Source of the DNA: Proteles cristata cristata
Lineage: Eukaryota; Chordata; Mammalia; Carnivora; Hyaenidae
DNA length: 64,000 nucleotides
Assembly: GCA_017311185.1 (NCBI GenBank)
Contig: JAESUZ010003495.1
Location: 186,001 to 250,000 of the forward strand
Direction: 5' to 3'
The stretch's first letter is position 1. The number at the start of each line of letters is the position of its first letter. Both the position numbers and the translations under genes were made by a program. The notes under the pieces were generated by a model. It did not search any database. It was not told where the DNA came from and saw only the letters and a program-made list of their open reading frames with translations. Below are positions 1 to 9,925 of this stretch, piece by piece.

Positions 1-714
1 CTACTGAGAACTAAATATACTCAGAATGAGACAAACTTGGCATTTGCATGACAGGAAGTAAACACATGAACTTCGAGGGTAATGTAGCCACTGTCACATC
101 TCAACCTTTTGTTCTTTGTGTTCTCAATATCATTGATATGTAAACAGAGATGTATTCTGGATTACTCAAGGAAAATTTTAGTCACCTCAATGAGATACTT
201 AGTATTGGTGTTTCTGGATTGAAAGTGTTCAGATAACTGGCCAATTCATTTAGAATATTTTGACACAGCTTTGTGTGTTCAAATGACAAAAAGGTAAATG
301 GTCCATGATAGCTAGTCAGAGGTAGGGAAAAAATGGCTCTTTTCAATACAAGCTTTGTGAAGCACACATTTACAGTCAGATGGGAGTGAAGAGGTTGCTG
401 CCTGAGCATTAACGACACTGCATGGAGACAAAGCAAGTGCTTATTCCAAGTTCACATTACACCCAGCAAAGGTATGCAGTTCTCATTGGTCATCAGTTTA
501 TGAACTTACTAAGGGCTTCTTTGCCCTTAATTTCCCTTAGGATTGGTAGGAAATGAAATCAAGAACTATCACTATGTAATAAATCAAACATACAACTCTT
601 CAAGTAAGTTGAGCAATTTGCCTCAAGTGATGTAATAATTCCATGCTGAGCCTAGATTAAAAGTCAGAATATAGTGAGGCCTGGGAAGAGAGCATAGAGT
701 GTGTTCTCTGGGTC
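1..714. other. Unrecognised non-coding sequence
   Basis: AT-rich sequence with stop codons in all frames. The only open stretch, 84 codons at 182-436 minus, has no recognisable motif and looks like chance. I see no repeat family here. Confidence 0.5.
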
Positions 715-893
715 CATACTCTCACACCATTCTTGCAAGAATCCTCTGAGGTAACTTTGCTTATATCCATTTTACAGCTGAGGAAATAGGGACTTGATGT
801 GGGTCATTTGGTCACCTTCACACAGTTGAAAAATATCAGAACCAGGAATCAAACACAAGCCTTCTTTCTTTAAAGCTCGAACCTCGTGTTTCC
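715..893 (-). repeat. MIR SINE remnant
   Basis: On the plus strand the segment reads as the reverse complement of MIR: the CATTTTACAGCTGAGGAAA core, then a decayed 'cttgcccaaggtcacacag' block (ggtcaccttcacacag at 810-825), then a degraded 'gggattcgaaccc' box. It is heavily diverged, as expected for this ancient mammal-wide family. Edges are approximate. Confidence 0.7.
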
Positions 894-943
894 CTAAATG
901 TAATGCACACACCACTCCTTTAGGTGGTACAAGGAATCAAGCC

Positions 944-1095
944 AGTGCAGTAGTTCTCGACTGTACCCTGAGTGAGAATCACCTGCGAAGCTTGTTAAAC
1001 TGCAGAACCCCCACACCCTTCCCAAGAGCTTCTGAGTCAGCACCACCGAGATGATTCTGAAGCGAGAGCGTTCTGATGGTCTCACCATGAGAAAC
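944..1095 (+). mobile_element. MER5A-like hAT-Charlie DNA transposon remnant
   Basis: The segment opens with a CAGT-type end followed by AGTTCTC, then GAATCACCTG and GCTTGTTAAA, then AGAGCTTCTGAGTCAG. This order matches the non-autonomous MER5A element of the hAT-Charlie group. The right end (GAGAAACACG) is a weak copy of the terminal GAGAACCACTG inverted repeat. There is no transposase coding capacity, as is normal for this family. MER5B is an alternative. Confidence 0.65.
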
Positions 1096-1469
1096 ACGCA
1101 ACTGTGGATGAAAATGTAATTAGCACTATGAACCCACTTTACAGGCATTTTCCTTTTCAAAGTGAGGGAGTGGATTTTAAATTCACACATTATTTTTTAA
1201 ATTTCACTTTATGTAAAAAGAAGCAAATGTTAAGGAAGTGATAGCAGAGGTGGTGGCAGATCTGACAGATCGTAGAGGCAGTACTCTAAACACCGGGTTA
1301 CAGGTGAACAGCCCATGACCACTCCTACGAACAGAACTTTGTGGCCACCCAGCAGCCCCTCAGTGTGCCTCAGCCCACTGTAGTCCCCTACTTCCCTCCA
1401 AAAATAACCAAGACCTGAGATTAAGAGCGATCGTTTCCTTGTAATTCTTTCTGGTTTTATCACCTAAGT
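1096..1469. other. Unrecognised non-coding sequence
   Basis: No repeat family or gene-like signal was recognised here. Short open frames on the minus strand (for example 1230-1463) show no known domain. Confidence 0.4.
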
Positions 1470-1579
1470 GTCCATCCTGAGACACTGTCATTTAATCTTG
1501 CCCATTCTTTAAAATCTGGCGTATGTTTTCAATCTCTTCTAATCTACTGGTTATCCTTTTACCCCCCTTATAATTTATC

Positions 1580-2370
1580 TTTTGAAAAAAGATCTCAGAC
1601 TAACTGAAGTTTCTCACAGACTGGATTTTGTTGATTGCATACCCTTGGTGCAGTTCTTTTTGTTCCCATCCTTAATGTCTCCTGCAAAGTGGCAGCTGGG
1701 CCCAGAGACTGATCAGATTCAGTTTGGCAAAGTTCTAGGTGGTGTATTCTTCCATCAAGTGGCTTATAATGTCTGATGTTCGCTCCTTTTTCATGTAAGC
1801 AGCCACTGATTCAATGCCTGGATCTATTAATTCATTAGATATTACAAAATTGTGAAATTCTGATTGTATCTTTTTGTTTTCATTTGTTAGCTCTAATAAT
1901 CTTATAAGGAGATATGTGGTGGTGTGGTTCACAAAGGAAAGGTAGACTAATGCTTAATTTTTTTTTTTTTTTTTTTTTACCTACCCAGTCTCCAAAGCAA
2001 CAAATCAGTCCTTGTTATCTTCAGAATGAATTTCAAGCCTTTGCAATTCTTACCAAATGTGAAGCTCACATTGATTGTTGGGAGCCTTGTCTTCAAGGTG
2101 GTTCTCAAGTCCATTAGACATGACCCTACTAGTCTTTGATAGCTTCTTGGCTATCTGGTATAACGAGATCTTCCTGGTTCATCTTGCGTGTCTCCTGCCC
2201 CAGACTTGGAATCAGTCATTTGCCAATAAATCCTGGTTTCTTATAGAGAATAGTATTTCAAGACCACATCTGGGCTCTATGAAAACTCATTGTTTCTGAG
2301 ACGGTTATTGTTTCTAGACCTTTTAAGTAAACAGAACTAAGAAATTCACAGACCAGATATGCACATATGT
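1580..2370 (-). mobile_element. L1M / HAL1-like LINE remnant, 3' part
   Basis: Several stretches match an old mammalian LINE tail: the GATCAGATTCAGTTTGGCAA block near 1711, a block around 1770-1840 ('cataatgtctg ... agcagccactgat'), and the GACATGACCCTACTAGTC and TTTGATAGCTTCTTGGCTAT blocks near 2120-2155. A later block with GGAATCAGTCATTTGCC also fits. Orientation is inferred from the adjoining ORF1-like segment on the minus strand. A pure T-run at about 1957-1979 lies inside and may be a secondary expansion. HAL1 versus L1ME cannot be decided by eye. Confidence 0.55.
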
Positions 2371-2429
2371 TTTGAAAAATACAATACCTCATAGATCATA
2401 CTGTAATGCATCTTTAGGACAACAAGGTT

Positions 2430-3340
2430 TCACAGGGTTCATGGGTAAATAGTTCTTGAGTTCTTCCATGTTGGTTATAAACTTTGTGCCCTTTTTTACT
2501 TGAAAGTCAGTTTTGCTAGATATAAAATCTTGGCACACATTTTCTTTCCTTGAGGGTCTTTATTTTATACCATTTCCTTCTGGCGCAAAGAACTGCTGTT
2601 CAAAAGTCTGATAACAACCTAACTGATTTTCCTTATATGTCATATGCCTTCTTTGTTCACATACACAAAGGATTAGGATTGTTTTTTTAAGCTTGGTGAT
2701 TTTATGAGAATTTTTCTTTAAAGTTCAGTAATTTTACAAGAATTTTTCTTGGTGTTGGTCATTCTGGGTTGATACTCCAAAGTTCACAGCGTGCTTTTTA
2801 AAATGTTGTTTCTATTTTTTTTCTGTCTGAGAAACATTTTCCAGAATTTTCATATTTGTTCTGCTCTTTCACATTGGTTTTCTTCTTTAGGAATTCCTGT
2901 TATCTTTAGGTTTTATTTTCTTTGCCTATCTTCAAATATCTGCCTTATTATCTTGAATCCTTTTTATTTCTTTCATCTTTTATTTTTAAACTTAAAAATT
3001 GTCCTCCTTTTCACCTTCTGCTCCTTCTCTGGCATCTCCTCTAATTTAGTCTTCACTTTTTCTTTTATTTAAAAAATTTTGACACCTATCCCCTGACTTC
3101 TGACATTTTTAAAGTGTGACTGCTGTTGTTCTTTCATGTTTTGAATAATTTTCTTAAAATATTTAGCTTGCTTTGAAATAGCACATTATAGTTTTTATCT
3201 TTTTCACTTATGTCTTCCTGATATGATTTATTACCTGTAAAAATGCTATGCTGCTCTCAATTTTCTTTTTTCTTTTGATAACTGTGTGTAGAATTTGACC
3301 TTAAAATTTTTCTGCTACCAATTTTTATATAAAATTAGTT
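2430..3340 (-). mobile_element. L1M / HAL1 ORF1-region remnant
   Basis: The plus strand is T-rich and resembles the reverse complement of an ancient L1 ORF1. CAGTTTTGCTAGATATAAAA near 2510 is followed by CCATTTCCTTCTGGC near 2570, then a long run of TTC/TTT-rich codon complements corresponding to the Lys/Glu-rich coiled coil. All frames are broken. The order on the minus strand (ORF1-like, then 3' UTR-like, no ORF2) would suit a HAL1 half-LINE. A deleted L1M is equally possible. Confidence 0.5.
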
Positions 3341-3439
3341 TCCTGAATTTTTAGAAAGGGTTTTGGTTCACACAAGTTTTCTAACTTCACAGAGATCTCT
3401 CTTCTGTTTTTTTTTTTTTTAATTTTAATATAGACATAT

Positions 3440-3825
3440 ATGGCAGCTACAAATACCTGACCAGTACTCCACAAAACTGCCAAGAGCATGACAAACAGGG
3501 AAAGTTTCAGAAACTGTTACATCCCAGAGGAGCCTAAGGAAGCATGATAAGTAAATGTAATGTGGTATCCTGGATGGGATGAAACAGAAAAAGGACATTG
3601 GGTAAAAACTAAGGAAATCTGAATAAAGTACAGACATCAGTCAATAATAATATATTGATATTGCTTCATTAATTATAATAGCTGTACCATGCTACCATAA
3701 GATGTTAAAGATGTTAATAATAGGGGAAACCAGGTGGGAAGTATATGGGAACTCTCTGTACTGTCTTCTCAATTTTTCTGTATCTAAAACTTGATTTCTA
3801 AAAAATAAAGTCTAGTTTTTGTGCA
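3440..3825 (+). mobile_element. L1MA/L1MB 3' UTR
   Basis: The plus strand carries the typical 3' end of mid-age L1 elements. It has a block with 'gcatgataagtaaatgtaatgtgg' and 'tcctggatgggat', then GATGTTAATAATAGGGGAAA near 3710. GGGAACTCTCTGTACTGTCT follows near 3748, then 'atctaaaacttgatttctaaaaaataaagt'. It ends in a T-rich stretch and a short GC/AC dinucleotide run. No coding sequence remains. Confidence 0.7.
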
Positions 3826-3845
3826 TGTGCGCGCACACACACACA
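3820..3845. repeat. Alternating purine-pyrimidine tract (GC/AC)
   Basis: Twenty-six bases alternate strictly between purine and pyrimidine: TGTGCATGTG, then CGCGC, then an (AC)n run. Such tracts can adopt Z-DNA. It sits at the tail of the L1 3' UTR and probably arose by expansion there. Confidence 0.7.
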
Positions 3846-4367
3846 GGGCACTTGCTTTCTAAGATTTCCTGGCTCTGTTTTCCCTACCCATCCACTTTTA
3901 TCTGAACCCTCTCTTTTCTGCATCTCTTCACTGTGACGTCCTGCACTGGGAGAGAGCCCTGGTGGGTTTTGAAAGCTCACAGATGCTATATTGTCCTGGT
4001 AACTTTAAGCCTTAACATGAGAACTTTGTATCACCAGCAATTGTCCTGACAAAGTTAGCTGTTACCAAAATGACCTGCTTTTATTCACGGTTTCATCTAT
4101 TTTGGGGTTCATCCATTATTGTAATATTTATCAAATCCAGCCCCATTACTTCCCTCTGTTTTCTTTTACACAGATGTCAGAAAGATCTAGAACTTGTGGC
4201 TCATATTCTAGGGGTCACTGGTTTACCTTGTTCCTTGGCTTTTTCATAGTTATTCATGGATTTTTGGTTTTATGATCTAGTTGCTCTGTTTTTGTCCTTA
4301 TAGTTTATGATCTTGAGTTTCCACATATATATTTTCATTCATATGGCATACAACTCATCCTATGATT

Positions 4368-4404
<37 letters not shown>

Positions 4405-7313
4405 GGGAATTTAGGAAGACCCCAAATCATGCTGCTACCATTTTCCCAGCATTCCAAAACCAAACTTTAAGGCAACATCAACATTATAGACTGCTGAGAT
4501 AATGAGGGTTTTTATTACAGTAGAAGATCCAATGGCTTGTTTAACTATAGACAGGCTAGAATGTGCTGTGGGTGGTAAAGATATGGCACTGTGTTTTTCC
4601 ATGTGTTTCAAAGCAGAAACTCAAGGACTTCTGTCACATGTGGTATATAAGCAGTCCACAATTACTGACAGTGCTATCTACGATGGCAGCATCGGCAAGG
4701 ACACTTGAAATGCATCAATCATCCCGATAATCTCATTCCTGTTACTTTACCGAATTTCTCCTGGTTGATTGGTCTTTGAAGAGGAAAAAGAAAATCCAAA
4801 ACGCACACAAGTGTGATTGTATCACCTTCTGTCAGGGCACGATGCCTGTGTGGAATTTTCCTCCTCTCACCCAGGAAACCCAGCTTTGCTCTGGAGATCG
4901 TCTCAATGATGCAAAACTCAGGTGACATCAAAACAGTTGACATACTGGGACATAATATACTTTATTTCAGGGACTAGTTTTTTAATTGTCTTAAAAAAAA
5001 AAAACCCACTCTCAAGGTCTTCTCTGAGGTTCTTTCTACCTTTCATAATGGGGTGGGGGGGCATATAGAGACTGTACTATCATCTTGAGGAATGTTTTCT
5101 GGGCCTATCTGACAAGAAGGCTATATTTTCAGCCCAGGCCCTATAAACCTGATTCCACTACTATCTTAGATAGACACTTTTAACAGAGCCTGCTCATATA
5201 ACAGTCTGTAAACTACTAAGCAAAATTAAACTTGTTAGAAAGAATCCACTCAACTTCCAACAATTTCTTCCCTAAGGTGTTAATAAGTCTCAGCATAAAC
5301 TTAGACAAATTACATTTCCTCTATCTGCCCTTGACCCTTCTTTAGGCAAAGTGCTAAAAGGCAGCCAAGAAGGGGAAGTAACAGGGACCCTCACACAATC
5401 CACAGCCTGGATAATCAAACCCTAAACAAAGGATATAATATTTTATTTTAAAGCTGCCACTAGACCTGTTGGAATTAGACAGGGGCTCTTTCTCCCCAGA
5501 ACATTCTAAGGATGAGAGGCCACCCTCAGAATGCCACCCTAACACAAACTGATCCCCATACACACCACTAGTCATGGTTTGTTTTCTTATAGGGTAGAAG
5601 TTTATTTTATTTCACTGCTCCATCAAAATTTTTTATCTCATTTATCATACAGTTCCTGCCTAGTGAGTTTTGCCAGAACTAACACGCATGAAAATTATGT
5701 TAATGGGCCTTGGACTGGTTTTAATGTACTTCATATAATCAAGAAACTAAACAAACAGAAAGAGCTCTGAAAGGTGCTCATTCTACTCAGAAGAACTGCT
5801 TGCTCTTGTAAGACACGTTTTTGAGGCAAGTACCTGCCAAGGATCAAACCACCAGCAATTCCCTTAGAAAAGACCTGTTTATTGAAAGGAAAAAATAGAC
5901 TAAGGGACTTATCATTGTATCCCACCCCATCAAGTACCCTAGGTTTCCATTAACCAGTGGTGGTTTCATGGAGGGAGACTGGGAAGTGATTTGGAAAGGA
6001 TTCTTGACACGAAAACTGACCAAAAGAAAAATTAAGTTTCGATTTATTGAGGAGAAGCAAGCTTGGTGGAAATTGTCCATTGCTTGAGGAATTCAATGTG
6101 CGTATACACAAGGATGTCACTATAATGCTGGCCTGGTGGTCTATTTCCAAAGCACACTGACTCCGGGAAAAGTGATATAATAAAGAGGTCTTTCTGCTAC
6201 TTCTGAGAATTGAATATCCTAGGATTTAGTACAGGATAGACCCACATTATCATAAATTTTTCTCCACAAATAAGATGTATTAAAAAACTCCATTAAACTT
6301 GCTGAAGAACTGGAACTCTGAGGATGAGTTTCAAGTAGCTTTGTGATATTGCTTTGAATATTCAGAGCTACATACTAGTTTTTTGTAAACAACTGCCAAA
6401 AAATTTCTTGAGAGCCAGGACTTGGGCTAGTTTCTGGGATACAACACTGCACACACATAACTCCTTTATTAGCAATGTAAAAAGAATGCTGAAACCAGAT
6501 AGAATCTATGTGTCTGAAAAGAAAATAAAGACACGGGTCTGCAATTTTTAGTCATTTAAATGATAGGATCAGATAGACTGGTTGCCCAATCAAACCTATA
6601 GAGTTGGACTGTGGTTAAAAATGGCTGAAGTACGTGATCTCCAAATGATTGCAATATGTAAAATATGTAACCCTTATTCTTATTTTGAATAGCATCCAGG
6701 ACATTGAGGTCATTTCTGTCCCAGTGACAGGAGGACTTTTCCTCTTTGCACAGGAGAAATGTCTGTTTTGTTTTTGTCTAATCTGTTTTCCATTGAGAAG
6801 AAGACGTATTTTGCTTCATGAAGAATAAGAAGGCAAAAACACAGCTGGACATCACCAAGCTCAGAGGGGCTGGCTGTAAATGTGAGCGCTGGTAGGGGTA
6901 GGGGAGTTTGCCAAAGCAGGACCCTGGAGATTGAAGGCTGGCAAAGAGTCTGTGAGCAGAAGGGGCCCAAAACGTGATATCATTTCAATAAAGCACCTTC
7001 TCAATATGGCTCACCAACAGCTAAAACTCCACAATTGGAACTTTTGTTCTTTGACTCATTCAAACAAGGCTTTGTCTGTGGAAATAAAAACACCCCTGAA
7101 GAAAGATGGCACATGAAACTTATCATTTATTTTTCACTTTAACTCAATATATGAGTCAAACTCTTTACTGACTCTTTGTTTAATACGAGTAGCAGGCAGG
7201 GGTCTAGGGGTGGAAGCATGGTAACAGTGGTGAGATAGAAAGAGAAGGGGTAAAGGGTAAGAAGACCCCTGGAATCAAAAGGGAAATAAACCCTGAAGGA
7301 GTGAAATATTAAC
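3846..7313. other. Mostly unrecognised non-coding sequence
   Basis: Apart from the (TG)n microsatellite listed separately, nothing is clearly assignable. Parts around 4080-4370 look like very old L1. A region near 6395-6470 ('gagccaggacttgggctagtttctgggatacaacactg') faintly resembles L2. Open frames stay below 90 codons and show no known domain. Confidence 0.4.
4372..4402. repeat. (TG)n microsatellite, about 15 units
   Basis: An uninterrupted TG dinucleotide run of 31 bases, preceded by TTTGTTTG. Its length and purity make it likely to be length-polymorphic. Confidence 0.95.
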
Positions 7314-7326
7314 AATAGAAGTAAAA

Positions 7327-7543
7327 GGGGCTCCTGGGTGGCTCAGTTGGTTAAGGATCCAACTTCAGCTCAGATCATGATCTCACTGTTTGTGGGTTTG
7401 AACCCTGCATTGGACTCTGTGTTGACAGCTCAGAGCCTGGAGCCTGCTTCAGATTCTGTGTCTCCCTCTCTCTCTGCCCCTCTCCCACTTATGCTCTGTC
7501 TCTCTCTCTGCCTCAAAATAAACATTAAAATTTTTTTTAAAGA
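7327..7543 (+). mobile_element. SINEC_Fc-type felid SINE
   Basis: The head GGGGCTCCTGGGTGGCTCAG (A-box region) is followed by a B-box-like 'tttgtgggtttgaaccctgc', the GCTCTGTGTTGACAGCTCAG and AGCCTGGAGCCTGCTTCAG core, a CT-rich stretch, and an A/T-rich tail. Target-site duplication AATAGAAGTA is at 7314-7323 and 7544-7553. It is a Pol III-derived retrotransposon moved by L1 machinery. Confidence 0.95.
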
Positions 7544-7553
7544 AATAGAAGTA

Positions 7554-8029
7554 TAAGTAAAAATAGAAACAGAAGCTAGATCTTAACCAGACACTATCCC
7601 CCTTAGGCATCTTGCTAATAGTTCTCCAGGTAGAACAAGATAATAACCCCTCTTTACAGTGTTCAACTATGTGACAAAGAGCACGTCAATAAGTATGCCA
7701 TGTTTTTAAAAAGATGTTGACCAATTGCACCTCTGCAAGAGTATGACTAGGGAGATGAGAATCATGCAGGATCTTTGATGAAACTAAGTATAGTTAGCTA
7801 GCAAAGATCTAGCAGAAGCGTGGTAATTAAGTTTCTGAAGGGCAGGAAGACAGATAAAGATGTACACTTAGAAGCGTTGCCCTTGATAACACATATAAGA
7901 CCAATGAAAGGAGATAAATTTGGGGTCAATGTAGAATGTTTTGAACCTCCAAAAAGGAAATAAACTCCTTCACAAAATAGTGAGGGCCTTATCTCTAGAT
8001 GTACTCAAGAGTCAGTTGCTGAGTATTCA
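7554..8029. other. Unrecognised non-coding sequence
   Basis: Purine-rich, AT-rich sequence without recognised repeats or coding signal. Confidence 0.4.
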
Positions 8030-8690
8030 TTAGAGCTATTATAGAAAGGATTTATATTAGTGAGAACTCTCACTAATTTGAAAGTGACAAAAACTAATTT
8101 AATTAAGATGGCTTAAGCAAAAAAGAAATTAACTGCTTCAATATAATTCTAGATTCAGCATAGGTGGATCCAGAAGCTCACATGATATCATCAGGAATCT
8201 CTGTCTCTCAGTTCTGCATGCCTTTGTGTTCGCTTCTTATTCAGGCAGGTCATTCCTCATATGGTGGCAAAGATGAAAACTTACAGCTTCAGTTTTACAC
8301 TATATCAACTACACAGCAGGAATGGAAGGAGTTTCTTCCTTCTTGATGGCACCAGCAATTGCTGGAATTCTCTCTAACTCCGGCCAAGTGCCTCCTCTGA
8401 CCTATTTTTATGGTAATGGGAAAGCAGCAATTCCACTAGCCAGAAATGAGTCATGTGCTTGCCCACGCACAATTCTTGGTGGCCATAGACATGTAGCTGC
8501 CTCTTTGGCCTGGGTCATGTCCACAACCTTAGAGCAGAAGAGGAGGTTGGGCATGGAGTCAACAATCCCTCCCTCCTAAACCATGTGGACTGAGAGTTGC
8601 CAAAGGAAAATCAGGACAGTATTATCAGAAAAGAGGAAAGAGTGTCAGGACAGACAAAAATAATAGCTATCCCGTAGCAAGGATAGGAGA
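8030..8690. repeat. Old interspersed repeat, class uncertain (LTR-like)
   Basis: The segment follows a mammalian repeat that I recognise but cannot name. It has 'gatggcttaagcaaaaaagaaatt', 'tggatccagaagctcacatgatatcatcagg', 'cattcctcatatggtggcaaagatg', and a late block 'ccatgtggactgagagttgcc' with 'caaaggaaaatcaggac'. Its two longest open frames (60 and 85 codons, 8164-8579) are reading-throughs of the repeat. A shorter related piece lies near 36540-36660. Confidence 0.5.
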
Positions 8691-8894
8691 CAGACCTACA
8701 AAACGTTTATATCTTTTTCCAGTTCAGATTGTGTTTATTGCTAAGTCCCATTTGCTAAGACTAGAACCTAGGTACTCATTCTATAATTTAAAGCCCAACA
8801 GTTGACTTTTAGTTACATAATCCCTTAGATATACAGTTACATCAACTCAGAAAGCAAACTATTCCATCAGTAGCCTGTTAATCACCTCCCTTTG

Positions 8895-9060
8895 TAAGAT
8901 GTAAGACAGAAACCGGTGGTGGGCTGATCAAATGGGAATATTGGAAACTAAAGCCCCTGATGTATAGTACTTGCCAATTTCCATGGTGTAAATACTCCCA
9001 GAAAGGCCAATTTCAAACTATCAACATGAAGTCACTAAAAACAGAGTTGGAAGAGATGCA
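8895..9060. repeat. Old interspersed repeat, unidentified, copy A
   Basis: The core 'gccaatttccatggtgtaaatactccca...ccaatttcaaactatcaacatgaagtcact' at 8973-9036 is closely paralleled at 26617-26680. The two copies share word order and spacing, so this is a dispersed repeat rather than unique sequence. I cannot name the family. Confidence 0.55.
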
Positions 9061-9124
9061 CATATTCATCACTCCCGAGTTGGTGGCATCCAGTTCCAGC
9101 ACCCCACTTGACAAGACTGAATAA

Positions 9125-9139
9125 GAGTTCCAAGCCCAT
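9125..9139 (+). repeat. Target-site duplication, left copy, LINE-1
   Basis: GAGTTCCAAGCCCAT here is repeated exactly at 9911-9925, just after the LINE-1 poly-A. It marks the insertion's outer edge. Confidence 0.95.
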
Positions 9140-9141
9140 CC

Positions 9142-9684
9142 CTCCTCATCAGGGAAATACAAATCAAAACCACACTGAGATACCACCTCACGCCAGTCAG
9201 AGTGGCTAAAATGAGCAAATCAGAGAACTCTAGATGCTGGCGAGGATGTGGAGAAACGGGCATCCTCCTACATTGTTGGTGGGAATGTAAACTGGGACAG
9301 CCCCTCTGGAAAACAGTGTGGAGGTTCCTCAAAAAACTAACAATAGAACTCCCCTATGACCCAGCAATAGCACTGCTAAGAATTTACCCAAGGGATACAG
9401 AAATGCTGATGCATAGGAGCACATGGACCCCAATGTTCACAGCAGCACTCTCCACAATAGCTAAAACATGGAAAGAGCCTAAGTGTCCATCAACGGACGA
9501 ATGGATCCTGAAGATGTGGTTTATCTATACCATGGAATACTACATGGCAATGAGAAACAATGAAATCTGGCCATGTGTAGCAACATGGATGGACCTTGAG
9601 GGTGTTATGCTGAGCGAAATAAGTCAGGCACAGAAGGACAAATATCATATGTGTGCACGTATAGGAGGATTAGGAGGAACTTAA
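9142..9684 (+). pseudogene. LINE-1 ORF2 C-terminal fragment
   Basis: The frame is open without a stop from 9142 to the TAA at 9682-9684, but it is a truncated ORF2: about 180 residues against roughly 1,275 in a full mammalian L1. The reverse-transcriptase and endonuclease parts are missing. What remains includes [17 protein letters not shown] and the C-terminal cysteine motif CX3CX7HX4C, seen as [18 protein letters not shown]. It then continues with [25 protein letters not shown] and YTMEYYMAM, which are ORF2 hallmarks. No promoter or native start codon is present, so it is not expected to be translated as a functional protein. Confidence 0.93.
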
Positions 9685-9787
9685 CAGAGGACCAAGGGGG
9701 AGAAGAAGGGCGGAAATGGTGGGGGAAAGGGAGAGGCAAACCATGAGAGACTCTTGAATGCTGACAAAAACTGAGGACTGATGGATG

Positions 9788-9835
9788 TGGGGGGGAGGGG
9801 GGCATGGGCATGGGGCCCATGGGGGCACTTTTGGG
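9788..9835 (+). other. G-quadruplex-prone G-runs in L1 3' UTR
   Basis: Successive runs of three to seven G bases (GGGGGGG, GGGGGG, GGG, GGGG, GGGGG, GGGG) separated by short spacers. G-rich 3' UTR polypurine tracts are a known feature of mammalian L1. Confidence 0.8.
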
Positions 9836-9925
9836 GATGAGCACTAGGTGTTTTTTATGGAAACCAATTTGACAATAAACTATTTGTAAAAAAAAAAAAA
9901 AAAAAAAAAAGAGTTCCAAGCCCAT

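Larger units (their letters stand above)
9140..9910 (+). mobile_element. 5'-truncated LINE-1, 3' end with ORF2 tail
   Basis: A recent-looking L1 insertion of about 770 bp. It holds the C-terminal 180 codons of ORF2, a purine-rich 3' UTR with a strong G-run region (9788-9835), the ending CAATAAACTATTTG, and a pure A-run to 9910. It is flanked by a perfect 15-bp target-site duplication (9125-9139 and 9911-9925). The 5' truncation means it cannot move by itself. Exact duplications and an uninterrupted ORF2 tail indicate a fairly young, probably carnivore-specific L1. Confidence 0.95.
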
